This document shows positions 30,067-39,429 of a DNA stretch of 64,000 nucleotides, one piece after another. The translations under genes and the position numbers were made by a program. Each line of letters opens with the position of its first letter. The stretch's first letter is position 1. Origin of the DNA: Leptospira johnsonii (lineage in GTDB: Bacteria; Spirochaetota; Leptospiria; Leptospirales; Leptospiraceae); NCBI RefSeq assembly GCF_003112675.1, contig NZ_BFAY01000011.1:124001-188000 (forward strand), read 5' to 3'. The notes beneath the pieces were generated by a model. It made no database searches. It saw only the letters and a program-made list of their open reading frames with translations, and was not told the origin of the DNA.

Positions 30067-30726
30067 ATGATATACCGTATTATTCTGATCTTGTTTTTCA
30101 CGTTTTTAGCCCAGAATTGTATGGATACAAAAACTTGTTCGGACCAAGATCGATCCTGTAGTCCTACGGCAAGCTTGCTGAGTTTTTTCTCCGCACCGTC
30201 AGGGATCTATGTATATTCCTCCACTGTAGCCTATGGCGGGAACTTATCCATTTTAGGTACAGGCAACTTAGACCCTAGCTTACAGACTATTTGCAAGCAA
30301 GAACGAACTTTTGCTTCTATCTTAGATACTGGATGTCAAAGCGTAGCTCCCTTAGTATCTACACTTGCAGTATCTGCTAATAATTTAACCTCTTTCTATT
30401 CTGATATTCCGACTAACTCACCAATGAGAGGAGGACCTACAGGCACGATCCTCGCAGACGATCTGGCTTCTTTTTTCTCCCTGGATCTACATGTGACTTT
30501 AGAAGCCGGAGGTTTGGGCAGCACTAATTTCTGGACCTATGGAGATGGAACCGGTAATTACGCTTCAGGTGTTACCTGTAATGACGGGGACGACAATACC
30601 TCATCCAACACTGGATACGTAGGAAGTCCTCTTCTTTCTGCAGCAGGTACCTGGAATAGTGTACAGGCCGAAACCTGTGACAACGCTTTCAGGATACTTT
30701 GTATCTGTTATAGACCGTCAAGTTAG
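30067..30726 (+). CDS. DUF1554-like lipoprotein, array copy 5
   Basis: A 219-residue protein with AAGGA upstream of the ATG. The lipobox FLAQNC precedes MDTKTCSDQDRSCSPTA. It is closest to copy 4: YGGNLSILGTGNLDPSL, TICKQERTF, PLVSTLAVSANNLTSFYSD, PTGTILADDLASFF, FWTYGDGTGNY and ILCICY. It ends the array and is followed by a hairpin terminator shared with the convergent YceI-like gene. Confidence 0.85.
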   Translation: MIYRIILILFFTFLAQNCMDTKTCSDQDRSCSPTASLLSFFSAPSGIYVYSSTVAYGGNLSILGTGNLDPSLQTICKQERTFASILDTGCQSVAPLVSTLAVSANNLTSFYSDIPTNSPMRGGPTGTILADDLASFFSLDLHVTLEAGGLGSTNFWTYGDGTGNYASGVTCNDGDDNTSSNTGYVGSPLLSAAGTWNSVQAETCDNAFRILCICYRPSS

Positions 30727-30771
30727 ATCAGCTGATTGAATTAGAAAGAATATCTTAAATTTATAATAGAA

Positions 30772-30791
30772 CGGAGTGGTCACCCACTCCG
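30772..30791. terminator. Hairpin between convergent genes
   Basis: CGGAGTGG (30772-30779) pairs with CCACTCCG (30784-30791) around a TCAC loop. It stands between lipoprotein copy 5 and the minus-strand YceI-like gene. The T-content on both sides is only moderate (TTCTATTAT on the minus strand), so it is a probable, not certain, terminator for both. Confidence 0.65.
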
Positions 30792-30801
30792 CATTTCAAT
30801 C

Positions 30802-31446
30802 TTATTTACAATCTTTCTTTAAAGTAGATTTAATCGTAATTTCTACATCCGGCCAGAGAACAGACTTACCGTCCTTGCCCTTATGTAGATCGTTACAAAC
30901 TGCGTTCAACGCAGTTAATGCTTTGCCTGCATTCCAATTGTTTACATCCAAAGAACCCTTTGCTTCTAAAACTTCTCCAGTTAAAGTGAATTGTAATGGA
31001 ACATCCTTACTCACACCGTTCCAAGTAAGTTTTACTACTCCAGTTCCGGATTTTCCATCCGCTTCCAGTTTTGCAGAAGATACGGAACCTTCTATCTTTC
31101 CGTTCTTTTTCAGATTTCCGAAAAATGCTCCTTTGATCTTAGGATCTCTTTCCGGATTTCCACTATCCAGGTCTAAAGCGTCTATAGAGAATTTTAAGCC
31201 TTTTAATGCATCCGGAACCGTGGCCCCTGATTTAACTCCAGTAATATTTACTTTAGTAAACTTACCACCCACTCCAGTTTTCTCGGTGAATTTAAATGCT
31301 TTCCACTCCAGACCAGTTACTTCTGGGTTCACGGAATATTTACAAGAAGTCTCTGCAGATAACGAATTGAATTGCCAACTTGCTCCAAGGAAGAATACTG
31401 AAAAAATCAGTGTGGCGAGATAAAAAGAATTTATACGTGATTTCAT
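30802..31446 (-). CDS. YceI-like exported lipid-binding protein
   Basis: A 214-residue protein with a signal peptide (LIFSVFFLGASWQF...LSAE). The body matches the YceI lipocalin-like beta-barrel: EWKAFKFTEKTGVGGKF near the start, SIDALDLDSGNPERDPKIKG, then GVVKLTWNGVSKDVPL. YceI proteins bind isoprenoid or other lipids in the periplasm. Two Cys (SCKYS near the mature N-terminus, KKDCK at the end) could form a disulfide. Confidence 0.85.
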   Translation of the reverse strand: MKSRINSFYLATLIFSVFFLGASWQFNSLSAETSCKYSVNPEVTGLEWKAFKFTEKTGVGGKFTKVNITGVKSGATVPDALKGLKFSIDALDLDSGNPERDPKIKGAFFGNLKKNGKIEGSVSSAKLEADGKSGTGVVKLTWNGVSKDVPLQFTLTGEVLEAKGSLDVNNWNAGKALTALNAVCNDLHKGKDGKSVLWPDVEITIKSTLKKDCK

Positions 31447-31504
31447 AGCCTTATACTAGGGTTGAAATAAAACAAAGTCAAGATTTTTAGATATTGGAAA
31501 ACAC

Positions 31505-32425
31505 TTGAACGAAGAAGAACTCATCTCCTCCTTATATCCTCCCGGCAAAGAACAGGAAAACGACTGTTATTCGGACAAAGAAGGAAACTTGATCACTACA
31601 GACACGATAGTCGAAGGAACTCATTTCCGATTGGACTGGAGTCGTCCCGAAGACTTGGCAAACAAGTTGATAGAAGTTAACGTATCGGATATAGCAGCGG
31701 CTAACGGAACTCCTCAAAAAGCGTTTTTCAATTTCGGACTTTCTCCTTCCTGCAATCGAAAAGAGTTCCTAGAACCGTTTATCGATTCATTCAAAAAGGC
31801 ATTAACCTCTTACAAGATAGAACTTTGCGGCGGCGACACTTATAGGACACAAGAGTTAAACTTAACTTTAACTCTATTAGGAAAATCAGATTCTCCTGTA
31901 GACAGAAAGGGCGGAAAGCATGGAGATAATGTGTACTTGAGCGGTCATATAGGCGCTTCTCTTCTAGGTTATAAAATATTAGAAGGTGCCCATATTTCCC
32001 TTTCCTCGGAAGTCAAAAAGATCGCCTTGGATAGGCATTTAAGGCCTAAATCAAGGTTGAACTTAAGTCGTTCTTTATATTCAAAAATTAGAATACATGC
32101 GGGAATGGATCTGACCGATGGACTCAAACAGGACGTATTCAAATTGGCCAAATCCTCTGGTGTCAAGATCGAATTGGACTTAGATGAACTTCCCTTCGAA
32201 AATGGAGTAAAAGAAGCCATCGGGATCGAAGGTGTTTTAACTTCTGGAGAAGAATTAGAACTTCTATTTTTATCTCCGGACGAATTGCCTTCTTTTTGGG
32301 AAGGGATCTCTATCCGAAAGATAGGTTCAGTCTTCGATTTGGAAAAAGGCGAATCCCCTCAGGTCATATATTCTTACGAAGGAAAACCTTACTCTCCTAA
32401 AGAATCCGGATTTAGACATTTTTAA
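31505..32425 (+). CDS. thiL: Thiamine-monophosphate kinase
   Basis: A 306-residue protein starting at a TTG (31505), since no ATG precedes the conserved N-terminus; TGGA lies about 8 nt upstream. ThiL motifs are visible: TTDTIVEGTHFRLDW, NVSDIAAANGTPQ, CGGDTYR (Asp/Mg site), GDNVYLSGHIG and GMDLTDGL. It phosphorylates thiamine phosphate to the diphosphate cofactor needed by, for example, the TPP enzyme at 5.2-6.9 kb. It may be co-transcribed with the transporter downstream (48-bp gap). Confidence 0.92.
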   Translation: MNEEELISSLYPPGKEQENDCYSDKEGNLITTDTIVEGTHFRLDWSRPEDLANKLIEVNVSDIAAANGTPQKAFFNFGLSPSCNRKEFLEPFIDSFKKALTSYKIELCGGDTYRTQELNLTLTLLGKSDSPVDRKGGKHGDNVYLSGHIGASLLGYKILEGAHISLSSEVKKIALDRHLRPKSRLNLSRSLYSKIRIHAGMDLTDGLKQDVFKLAKSSGVKIELDLDELPFENGVKEAIGIEGVLTSGEELELLFLSPDELPSFWEGISIRKIGSVFDLEKGESPQVIYSYEGKPYSPKESGFRHF

Positions 32426-32473
32426 TCAAATTCTACTTGTGCTTAGGATAGATACGATCATTCTTCCCGATCG

Positions 32474-33802
32474 ATGAGAAACGGTCTATTATCTTGGATT
32501 TTACCGAAGTCCCCCAAACCATTACTTCCCGAGTCGGAAGTCCGCTCCCTTTATCCAAAGTTTCGCTGGAGAATTTTAGAAGCCACATTTTTAGGATACT
32601 CAGTCTTTTATACTGTACGTAACAATTTTCCTGTAGTTTCCAAGGAAATAGGGCAAGCTCTCTCCTATTCCCAAGAACAGATCGGAAATATTTTGGCAAT
32701 CACTGCAATCTCTTACGGGATTGGAAAATTCCTAATGGGTGCTCTGTCGGACAGAAGTAATCCTAAGGTCTTTATGCCGTTAGGCCTAGTTCTAACAGGA
32801 ATTTGTAATGTATGTTTCGGAGCTTCTTCCGATTACCAAACACATCTAATTTTATGGGGACTGAACGGTTTATTCCAAGGAATGGGCTGGCCACCTTGTG
32901 GAAGATCCTTGGGCCATTGGTTTTCTGTTAAAGAAAGGGGAGCAAAATTCGCAATCTGGAATATCGCACATAATGTGGGAGGCGGACTTGTAGGAGTGAT
33001 CGCGGCTTATAGCGCCTCTTGGTTCGGATGGAGAAACGCATTTTATATCCCTGCAGCAATCTCATTTTTAACAGCGATTTATTTGTATTTCAGATTATTG
33101 GACACTCCTCAATCTGTCGGACTTCCTTCCATTGAAGAATATACCGGAACAGAAACGGATCCTTCCAAAGTTTCCGAATCGGAAAGAGAACTTAGTTTTA
33201 AGGAAATTTTTATAGATCTAGTACTTTTAAATAAGTATATCTGGGTTTTTGCCTTAGCGAATTTTTTCGTATACATAGTCAGATACAGCCTCACCGATTG
33301 GGGACCTTCTTATCTAAAATTTGCGAAAGGAGCAAGTTTGGAAAAAGGAGGGATCAGTACTCTTATCTATGAATTTGCAGGAATAGGCTCCACATTACTT
33401 GTGGGTTGGTATTCCGACAAAGTGGGAGGAAAAAGAGGTTTAGTCAGCTTGGTCTGTATGGTCCCGATATTATTCGCGTTATTCGGAATACTACTTCTTC
33501 CTCCAGGATATTTATGGGCGGACCTCACACTTTTCGGAGTGGTAGGATTTTTTATCTATCCTCCTGTAATGTTACTAGGAGTAGCAGGACTGGACTTTAC
33601 TTCAAAAAAAGCGGTTGGGACGGCGGCTGGATTTATAGGATTATTCGGTTATTTAGGAAGGACAGCACTTTCTAAAGGTTTAGGATGGATGAGTTCCTTC
33701 TCCTGGTTTCGCTGGGAATATTCTATATCTATAATATTCGTTTCAGCGATCCTGGCCATAATCCTACTTGCTTTCACTTGGAACTGGAAACCTAAACATT
33801 AA
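32474..33802 (+). CDS. OPA-type MFS transporter (GlpT/UhpT-like)
   Basis: A 442-residue protein with about twelve membrane helices. It shows the organophosphate:phosphate antiporter signature, [15 protein letters not shown] near the first helix and [18 protein letters not shown] with AHNVGGGL in the first half. Family members exchange glycerol-3-phosphate or hexose phosphates for phosphate. The exact substrate cannot be read from the sequence. The gene is followed after 9 bp by a DUF418 membrane protein, so the two probably form an operon. Confidence 0.88.
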   Translation: MRNGLLSWILPKSPKPLLPESEVRSLYPKFRWRILEATFLGYSVFYTVRNNFPVVSKEIGQALSYSQEQIGNILAITAISYGIGKFLMGALSDRSNPKVFMPLGLVLTGICNVCFGASSDYQTHLILWGLNGLFQGMGWPPCGRSLGHWFSVKERGAKFAIWNIAHNVGGGLVGVIAAYSASWFGWRNAFYIPAAISFLTAIYLYFRLLDTPQSVGLPSIEEYTGTETDPSKVSESERELSFKEIFIDLVLLNKYIWVFALANFFVYIVRYSLTDWGPSYLKFAKGASLEKGGISTLIYEFAGIGSTLLVGWYSDKVGGKRGLVSLVCMVPILFALFGILLLPPGYLWADLTLFGVVGFFIYPPVMLLGVAGLDFTSKKAVGTAAGFIGLFGYLGRTALSKGLGWMSSFSWFRWEYSISIIFVSAILAIILLAFTWNWKPKH

Positions 33803-33811
33803 GAGACGAAA

Positions 33812-34975
33812 ATGAAAAACAGGATCGGTTTCATAGACTTTTTAAGAGGATTTGCATTATTAGGAATACTTGTAGTCAATCTCCCCTATTTTTCTAAACC
33901 TATGTATCTCGTTGCTTCCTTGGGAGAAAATTCTACTCTTTTGGATTCCATAGGTTCATGGATTGTAGCGTTCTTCTTCGAATCCAAGTTTTATGTATTA
34001 TTCTCCTTTTTATTCGGTTATGGATTTTTCATCCAATTGGAGAATAATCCGGAAACAAATTCTAAATCCAGATATTTCAGAAGAATACTAGGTTTAGGAA
34101 TATTAGGACTTCTGCATGGAGTTTTCCTGTTCATTGGAGATATTCTTCTTTCTTACGCTATTTTAGGGGCATTGCTCTGGTTTTTAAGGAACAAATCCTC
34201 TTCCTGGCTATTGAAATTCTCTCTATCCTGTTTGGTGATTGCAGTATTTTGCAGAATAGGAATGAGTTTTGCAGAAGGAGAATTCAGATCCCAATTAGAA
34301 GTAAATCTTCCCCGCCTATTACAAGAGAGTCGAAAAGCATATTTAGGCGGGTTCTGGGAAAGCACAGTGCAGAGGACAAAGGATACCATTCTTTCCATTC
34401 CTTTTTTGGTATTTTACCAATGGCCTTCGGTTCTCTCCATGTTCGCATTGGGTTTTTATGCGGCCAAAAATTCCATCTTTACTGATTGGGAGAATACAAA
34501 GCCCGAACTCAAAAAACTTTTTCCTTGGGCGTTAATATTCGGTATTATAGGGAATTTCGTTTACACATTACATTCCCGGCATATTCTTCCGGAGAACCAA
34601 GGTGTATTTTTAAAGATCTTATTTGCGATCTCGGATACCTTCAGCGCACCTGCACTCACATTCTGCTACGTGTATTTACTCGGAAATTATTATAACTCCG
34701 AGAGAAGTTTTGCGGACAGGGTCTGGTTCGAATCAATGGGAAAACTTTCTTTGACCTGTTATTTAGGAGAATCTTTGGTTTGCACCTGGATCTTTTGCGG
34801 TTGGGGATTAGGATATTTCGATCAAATAGGAAGTTTTATCGTTCTAATCTTGACTGTTCCCATTTGGATTTTCTGGGGAATATTTTCAATGGTTTGGAAA
34901 AGGACTTTTTCTTTAGGCCCTATGGAATGGATCTTAAGATCCTGGACCTATTGGAAGACGATCAAAATACTTTAG
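33812..34975 (+). CDS. DUF418 family membrane protein
   Basis: A 387-residue protein with about eight to ten membrane helices. The N-terminal RIGFIDFLRGFALLGILVVN and the C-terminal GPMEWILRSWTY are characteristic of the DUF418 family (YeiB-like), which is related to membrane acyltransferases. The function is unknown. It lies 9 bp after the transporter gene and ends 17 bp before the convergent hybrid kinase. Confidence 0.87.
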   Translation: MKNRIGFIDFLRGFALLGILVVNLPYFSKPMYLVASLGENSTLLDSIGSWIVAFFFESKFYVLFSFLFGYGFFIQLENNPETNSKSRYFRRILGLGILGLLHGVFLFIGDILLSYAILGALLWFLRNKSSSWLLKFSLSCLVIAVFCRIGMSFAEGEFRSQLEVNLPRLLQESRKAYLGGFWESTVQRTKDTILSIPFLVFYQWPSVLSMFALGFYAAKNSIFTDWENTKPELKKLFPWALIFGIIGNFVYTLHSRHILPENQGVFLKILFAISDTFSAPALTFCYVYLLGNYYNSERSFADRVWFESMGKLSLTCYLGESLVCTWIFCGWGLGYFDQIGSFIVLILTVPIWIFWGIFSMVWKRTFSLGPMEWILRSWTYWKTIKIL

Positions 34976-34992
34976 AGATACTTAAAGTATGA

Positions 34993-37900
34993 TCAACTCA
35001 TCCAGCGAAAGATGATCCGAGCAAAATCCGCTTTTACAGCAGGTTTACTGATATAATCATCCATACCTGCTTCTAAACATCTTTCTCTTTCGCCGGAAAC
35101 GATACCAGCAGTCACTGCAATGATCGGGACCCTGTGACCGTCTTTTTCGAGAACACGGATCGCTTTGGTGGCCTCGTATCCGTTCATCTCAGGCATTTGA
35201 ATATCCATGAAGATCAAGTCCGGATCAGTTTCCCTATACTTATCGACTGCCTCTCTTCCTGTCTGCGCCTCTATACATTTTGCCTTGGGAAGAATTCTTT
35301 TTACGATACTTTTTGCGAGCATCATATTCACCGAATTATCTTCTGCGATCAAGACAGTTACGGTTTTACGAATGGTAGCGGCTCCCTCTTGGTCCCTCGT
35401 AATCAAAGGAAATTCGAAAGGCTCCTTAAAGATCTGATTTCTGGCCAAGATATCGAATAATTTCTGCATATGGATCGGTTTAGAGATCACTTCCTGGACC
35501 CCGAGTTTTCTGGACTCTTCTGTAAACGAATCCCCTTCATCCGGATTTACGATCAATACGATCGGCTGATCTTCACTTCTGATCTTAAGATCCTCTCTTA
35601 CTTTTCGGACGAGTTCCAAACCGTCCCCTTCCGGCATTTCGGAATCCATCAAAATGATATCGTATCTATTTCCGTCTGATAAAGTCTTCAGCATCTCTTC
35701 TCCATTTCTGAAGAAGTCAGCGGGAATATTCTGCAAAGACAACATTTCTCCGATCGAGTTTATATTCTCCTGATCTTTATCTGCAATTAAGACCTTTTTG
35801 ATAGAACGTAGCCTAATCCAATCCTCTCCCACAATTTCGGAAATATTCAGTTTTAAATCGAAATAGAATGTGCTTCCTTTTCCTAATTCACTTTTGAGCT
35901 GAAGACCGCTTCCCATTATAGAAAGAAGTTTATTGGAAATAGCAAGCCCAAGGCCCGTGCCTCCAAATCTACGAGTGGTAGATACATCTCCTTGGGTAAA
36001 TGCCTCGAAGATCTTATCCCTCGCATCAGGTGCGATACCTATTCCGGTATCTCTTACGGAGAATCTAAACTCCCCTTCCGTTTCTGAAATTTTTTTAAGA
36101 AGTTCTATCTTAAATTCAATCTCGCCTTCTTCCGTAAACTTTATGGAATTACTGAATAGATTTACTATGATCTGCCTTAGCCTTACACTATCCGCTTTTA
36201 CAAAACGTGGCACATCCCAGGCTACATTTACTATAACTTCTAATCCTTTTTTCTGCGCCTGGAACTTGATCGTATTTACTATCTGGCTACAAAGTTCCAA
36301 TAGGTTTGTCTTTTCATAAGACAATTCCAATTTTCCAGCCTCTATTTTAGAAAAATCTAATATATCATTAATAATATCGAGCAAGGATTCAGCCGATTGG
36401 AATACGGTCATCATGTATTGGTGTTGGGTAGAATCCATGGAAGTCCGCAATAAAAGATCCGAAAATCCTATGATCCCGTTCAAAGGAGTCCTAATCTCAT
36501 GGCTCATATTCGCTAAAAAATCCGACTTGGCTCTATTTGCCTGCTCTGCGGCTAGTTTTGCTTTCGTTAATTCTTCTCTTTGTTTACAACTTTCAGTGAT
36601 GTCCTGGGTGAACATCATGATTCCGCCGATTGAACCATCCAGCTGATACCAAGGCCTTACTTCCCAACGAAGATATTGGTCGTCATCCCAACCCTCGGGC
36701 CTCCATACATCTTCATCATTCTTCAGCACTTCTCCTGATAAACATCGGCTATGGATTTCCTTCCATTCCTGGGAAATATTAGGAAATACTTCGTAATGTG
36801 AGAGCCCTATGATATTTCTCCCGGACAAATGATATTCAGTTAACCATCTTTCACTAACGGCGATGTATTTGATCTCTGCATCGAACATAGCGACCGCAGC
36901 AGGAGCATGTTCAACGAATGCGGAAAGTCTGGATTTTTCTCGGAACAATTCCAGTTCCGCTTTTTTTCTTTTATCTATATCATAAAATGCACCGTAGATC
37001 CGTGTACATTCTCCATTTTCGAACTCCGCACTTCCTACTGTCCTTACCCAAAGTTCGTTCCCCTTATCTGTGATCATCTGGATCTCGAGATCGTAAGGTT
37101 CTCCTTGTTTCGTAAGCTTATCTACCGCTTCTAAAATTTTTTCCTTATACTCTCCTTCTTTAACAAATTTCAATACTCCTCTTGTATCTGGATCGAAATC
37201 GAAAGGAACTTCGAACATTTCTTTTGTGACCGCGGACCAGGTTTCCGTATTGTTCTTCAGATCCAGGTCCCAGGCGCCTATTCTTACAAGCTTATTGGTT
37301 TGTTCTAGAATTTCCTTGGCATGACGTAATTGTTCTTCCGTCTTTTTGATCTCGTTTATGTCCATGATCTGGGCGATAAAATGGTTTGGCCTTCCGTCAG
37401 CATCCCTAACTAAGGCCACAGAAAGAAGTACCCACACAATACTCCCATCTTTCTTTACATAACGTTTTTCTAAATGATAACCGGATCTTTTTCCGTCCAA
37501 AGTCTCCGCTAATAACTGAAGATCCTTTCCTAAATCTTCGTGATATGTGATATCCCTGAAGGTTAGCTTGGATAATTCTTCCCAATCGTATCCAAGCAAC
37601 TTGATTAGATTTCCGTTAACTTGGATCCATCTTCCTTTCGGATCTAGGATTGACATTCCAATGGCAGAATATTCAAAAGCACTCCTAAAGGAGCTTTCCA
37701 TTCTCTTTCTTTCGCCTATATCTCTTGCTATCTCTGCAGAGCCAGTCATCTTACCAGAGGAATCGAACATAGGAGAGAGTGTGATGGACATTTCGATCCA
37801 GTGTCCGTCCTTTCCCATACGGACGGATTCGAAACGAAGGTTTTCTTTTTCTGATTTGATCTTAAGATTGATCCTAGATTCCAAAAGTTTGGATGCCTCC

Positions 37901-38832
37901 GGAACTAATAGATCGAATTTAGATCCTATCATTTCTGTAGAGCTATAACCGAAAATTTTTTCGGCTCCATGATTCCAGGAAGTGATCGTACCATCCAAGT
38001 CCTTCCCGATAATCGCGTCGTCGGAAGATTCTACAATCTTTGCTAGTTTTAGATTGGCAGCTTCGGCATTCTTAATCTTAGAAATATCACTAACTACAAC
38101 GGAAAATCCTATGACTTTCCCTTCCCTAAAATCGGGTACGTATTTCGCCAATGAATGCACGAAATGTTGTCCGTCAGGAGTTGGGATCTTTCTCTCAAAT
38201 AATTGAGTTTCTCCTTTTAAAACTTTTTGCACATAAGGATAATTTAATGCGAATAGTTCCTCCCCAAGCACGGCTTTCATATGCATGCCTGATATCTTTT
38301 TAGCTTCTATTCCGAACCATCTTTGATATGCATCATTTGCTAACCTATTAATCAGGTTAGAGTCCCAATAACCGATCATATCCGGTAAAGCATTGATTAG
38401 AGATAGAAAATCTAATTCTCTTTTCAGAGAATGGATCTCCGATTCTTGGACGATCTTGATCCCCCCTATACAAATTTGATCGCCTGACGAATTTTTTAAA
38501 ATTTTAAGTTTGGTATCCGTCTCTAACTCAGAACCGGAGAAGGTTTTGTAACGTATAGGAAGAACTTTCGTTTCTTCTATTTTCTTTATTTGAGAATCTA
38601 TTGATTCATGATCTTTTTTTAAAAATAGATCTTTCCAACGAATAGAAGAGAGATCCTTATCCGATCCGGAAAATCCAAGAACTGATCTGAATTTTGGATT
38701 GATCCAAAATCGATCTCGATCCTTAAGATCCAATACCCAGATCCCATCCAGCCCTTCAGTTTGAATGAACTGGAAAACTTCCCAATCGTTTTGTATCCAG
38801 TGATAGATTAACTTTTCTAGGGATTCTTGCAT
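34993..38832 (-). CDS. Multi-PAS hybrid histidine kinase with two receivers
   Basis: A 1279-residue soluble kinase without membrane helices. About six PAS modules occupy residues 20-130, 140-255, 260-375, 380-500, 510-625 and 630-750, several ending in PAC-type sequences (DITESCKQREEL). HisKA has His778 in FLANMSHEIRTPLNG, and HATPase_c carries NLFSNSIKFT, DTGIGI and GGTGLGLAIS. Two receivers follow, with Asp1063 (ILMDSEMPEGDG) and Asp1210 (FMDIQMPEMNG), each with its conserved Lys. There is no output domain, so the signal must pass to a separate regulator or phosphotransferase. Cytoplasmic redox or ligand sensing by PAS is likely. Confidence 0.95.
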   Translation of the reverse strand: MQESLEKLIYHWIQNDWEVFQFIQTEGLDGIWVLDLKDRDRFWINPKFRSVLGFSGSDKDLSSIRWKDLFLKKDHESIDSQIKKIEETKVLPIRYKTFSGSELETDTKLKILKNSSGDQICIGGIKIVQESEIHSLKRELDFLSLINALPDMIGYWDSNLINRLANDAYQRWFGIEAKKISGMHMKAVLGEELFALNYPYVQKVLKGETQLFERKIPTPDGQHFVHSLAKYVPDFREGKVIGFSVVVSDISKIKNAEAANLKLAKIVESSDDAIIGKDLDGTITSWNHGAEKIFGYSSTEMIGSKFDLLVPEASKLLESRINLKIKSEKENLRFESVRMGKDGHWIEMSITLSPMFDSSGKMTGSAEIARDIGERKRMESSFRSAFEYSAIGMSILDPKGRWIQVNGNLIKLLGYDWEELSKLTFRDITYHEDLGKDLQLLAETLDGKRSGYHLEKRYVKKDGSIVWVLLSVALVRDADGRPNHFIAQIMDINEIKKTEEQLRHAKEILEQTNKLVRIGAWDLDLKNNTETWSAVTKEMFEVPFDFDPDTRGVLKFVKEGEYKEKILEAVDKLTKQGEPYDLEIQMITDKGNELWVRTVGSAEFENGECTRIYGAFYDIDKRKKAELELFREKSRLSAFVEHAPAAVAMFDAEIKYIAVSERWLTEYHLSGRNIIGLSHYEVFPNISQEWKEIHSRCLSGEVLKNDEDVWRPEGWDDDQYLRWEVRPWYQLDGSIGGIMMFTQDITESCKQREELTKAKLAAEQANRAKSDFLANMSHEIRTPLNGIIGFSDLLLRTSMDSTQHQYMMTVFQSAESLLDIINDILDFSKIEAGKLELSYEKTNLLELCSQIVNTIKFQAQKKGLEVIVNVAWDVPRFVKADSVRLRQIIVNLFSNSIKFTEEGEIEFKIELLKKISETEGEFRFSVRDTGIGIAPDARDKIFEAFTQGDVSTTRRFGGTGLGLAISNKLLSIMGSGLQLKSELGKGSTFYFDLKLNISEIVGEDWIRLRSIKKVLIADKDQENINSIGEMLSLQNIPADFFRNGEEMLKTLSDGNRYDIILMDSEMPEGDGLELVRKVREDLKIRSEDQPIVLIVNPDEGDSFTEESRKLGVQEVISKPIHMQKLFDILARNQIFKEPFEFPLITRDQEGAATIRKTVTVLIAEDNSVNMMLAKSIVKRILPKAKCIEAQTGREAVDKYRETDPDLIFMDIQMPEMNGYEATKAIRVLEKDGHRVPIIAVTAGIVSGERERCLEAGMDDYISKPAVKADFARIIFRWMS

Positions 38833-38947
38833 TTTTGTATAAGAGTATGAGACGAAAATAAAGGGCTTTTAGATTAGTCAAAAAAGCATAGGAGTCAATG
38901 AAAATAGAAATGAAGAGCTTTGAAATTCTGCGTCTTTTGCTTGCAGA

Positions 38948-38989
38948 TTAAATTGAAAAGTATTCTATATAAAATTCTTTTCAATTTAA
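38948..38989 (+). promoter_or_regulatory. 13-bp perfect hairpin in the leader of the MAPEG gene
   Basis: TTAAATTGAAAAG (38948-38960) pairs exactly with CTTTTCAATTTAA (38977-38989) around a 16-nt AT-rich loop. The ribosome-binding site AAAGG follows directly, 12 bp before the ATG. Such a stem could control translation or serve as an operator; being AT-rich and without a T-run it is not a standard terminator. Confidence 0.5.
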
Positions 38990-39000
38990 AAGGTCCAGAA

Positions 39001-39429
39001 ATGCAAAAAGAATATTGGCTTCTTCCGATCGGAGCGTTAGCTCTATTGACTTTTTTCGTCTTATTGCAGATCCCTATCCGCCGTTTTTACGCAGGTTTTA
39101 TAGGAAAGGTAATCCCGGACGATTTTAAATTCGGAGAGTCCAAAAATGTTCCTCAATGGGTATCCATTGCAAATCGGAACTATATGAACTTATTAGAAAT
39201 GCCTCTATTGTTCTATCTGATCTGCTTAATACAATACCTAACGAGCTCTAACGATCCGTTAAATTTTCAACTGTCATGGATCTATGTGGGACTTAGGATA
39301 TTGCACAGCCTGATCCATCTCACCTATAACAACGTTATACATAGGTTGGCGATCTTTGCGGCGAGTAATTTGATCTTGTTCGGGATTTGGGTGAACTATT
39401 TCAGAAAATTTTTAGGAATTATTTTTTAG
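39001..39429 (+). CDS. MAPEG-like membrane protein
   Basis: A 142-residue protein from the ATG at 39001. It has four predicted helices and the MAPEG pattern: NRNYMNLLEMPLLFYLICL in the second helix and LRILHSLIHLTYNNVIHR, with the conserved Arg/His/Asn cluster, in the third. The family includes glutathione S-transferase-like and eicosanoid enzymes; bacterial members are mostly uncharacterised. Its last 11 bp overlap the end of the convergent lipoprotein gene. Confidence 0.82.
   Translation: MQKEYWLLPIGALALLTFFVLLQIPIRRFYAGFIGKVIPDDFKFGESKNVPQWVSIANRNYMNLLEMPLLFYLICLIQYLTSSNDPLNFQLSWIYVGLRILHSLIHLTYNNVIHRLAIFAASNLILFGIWVNYFRKFLGIIF

Noticed and set aside
27182..30726. Lipoprotein array considered as a CRISPR-like or phage cassette
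   Set aside because: The repeats are full genes with signal peptides and diverged sequences; there are no short direct repeats with spacers and no phage genes.
30776..31423. 215-codon plus-strand reading frame
   Set aside because: It mirrors the YceI-like gene on the other strand; the minus-strand protein has a signal peptide and family motifs, the plus-strand frame has none.
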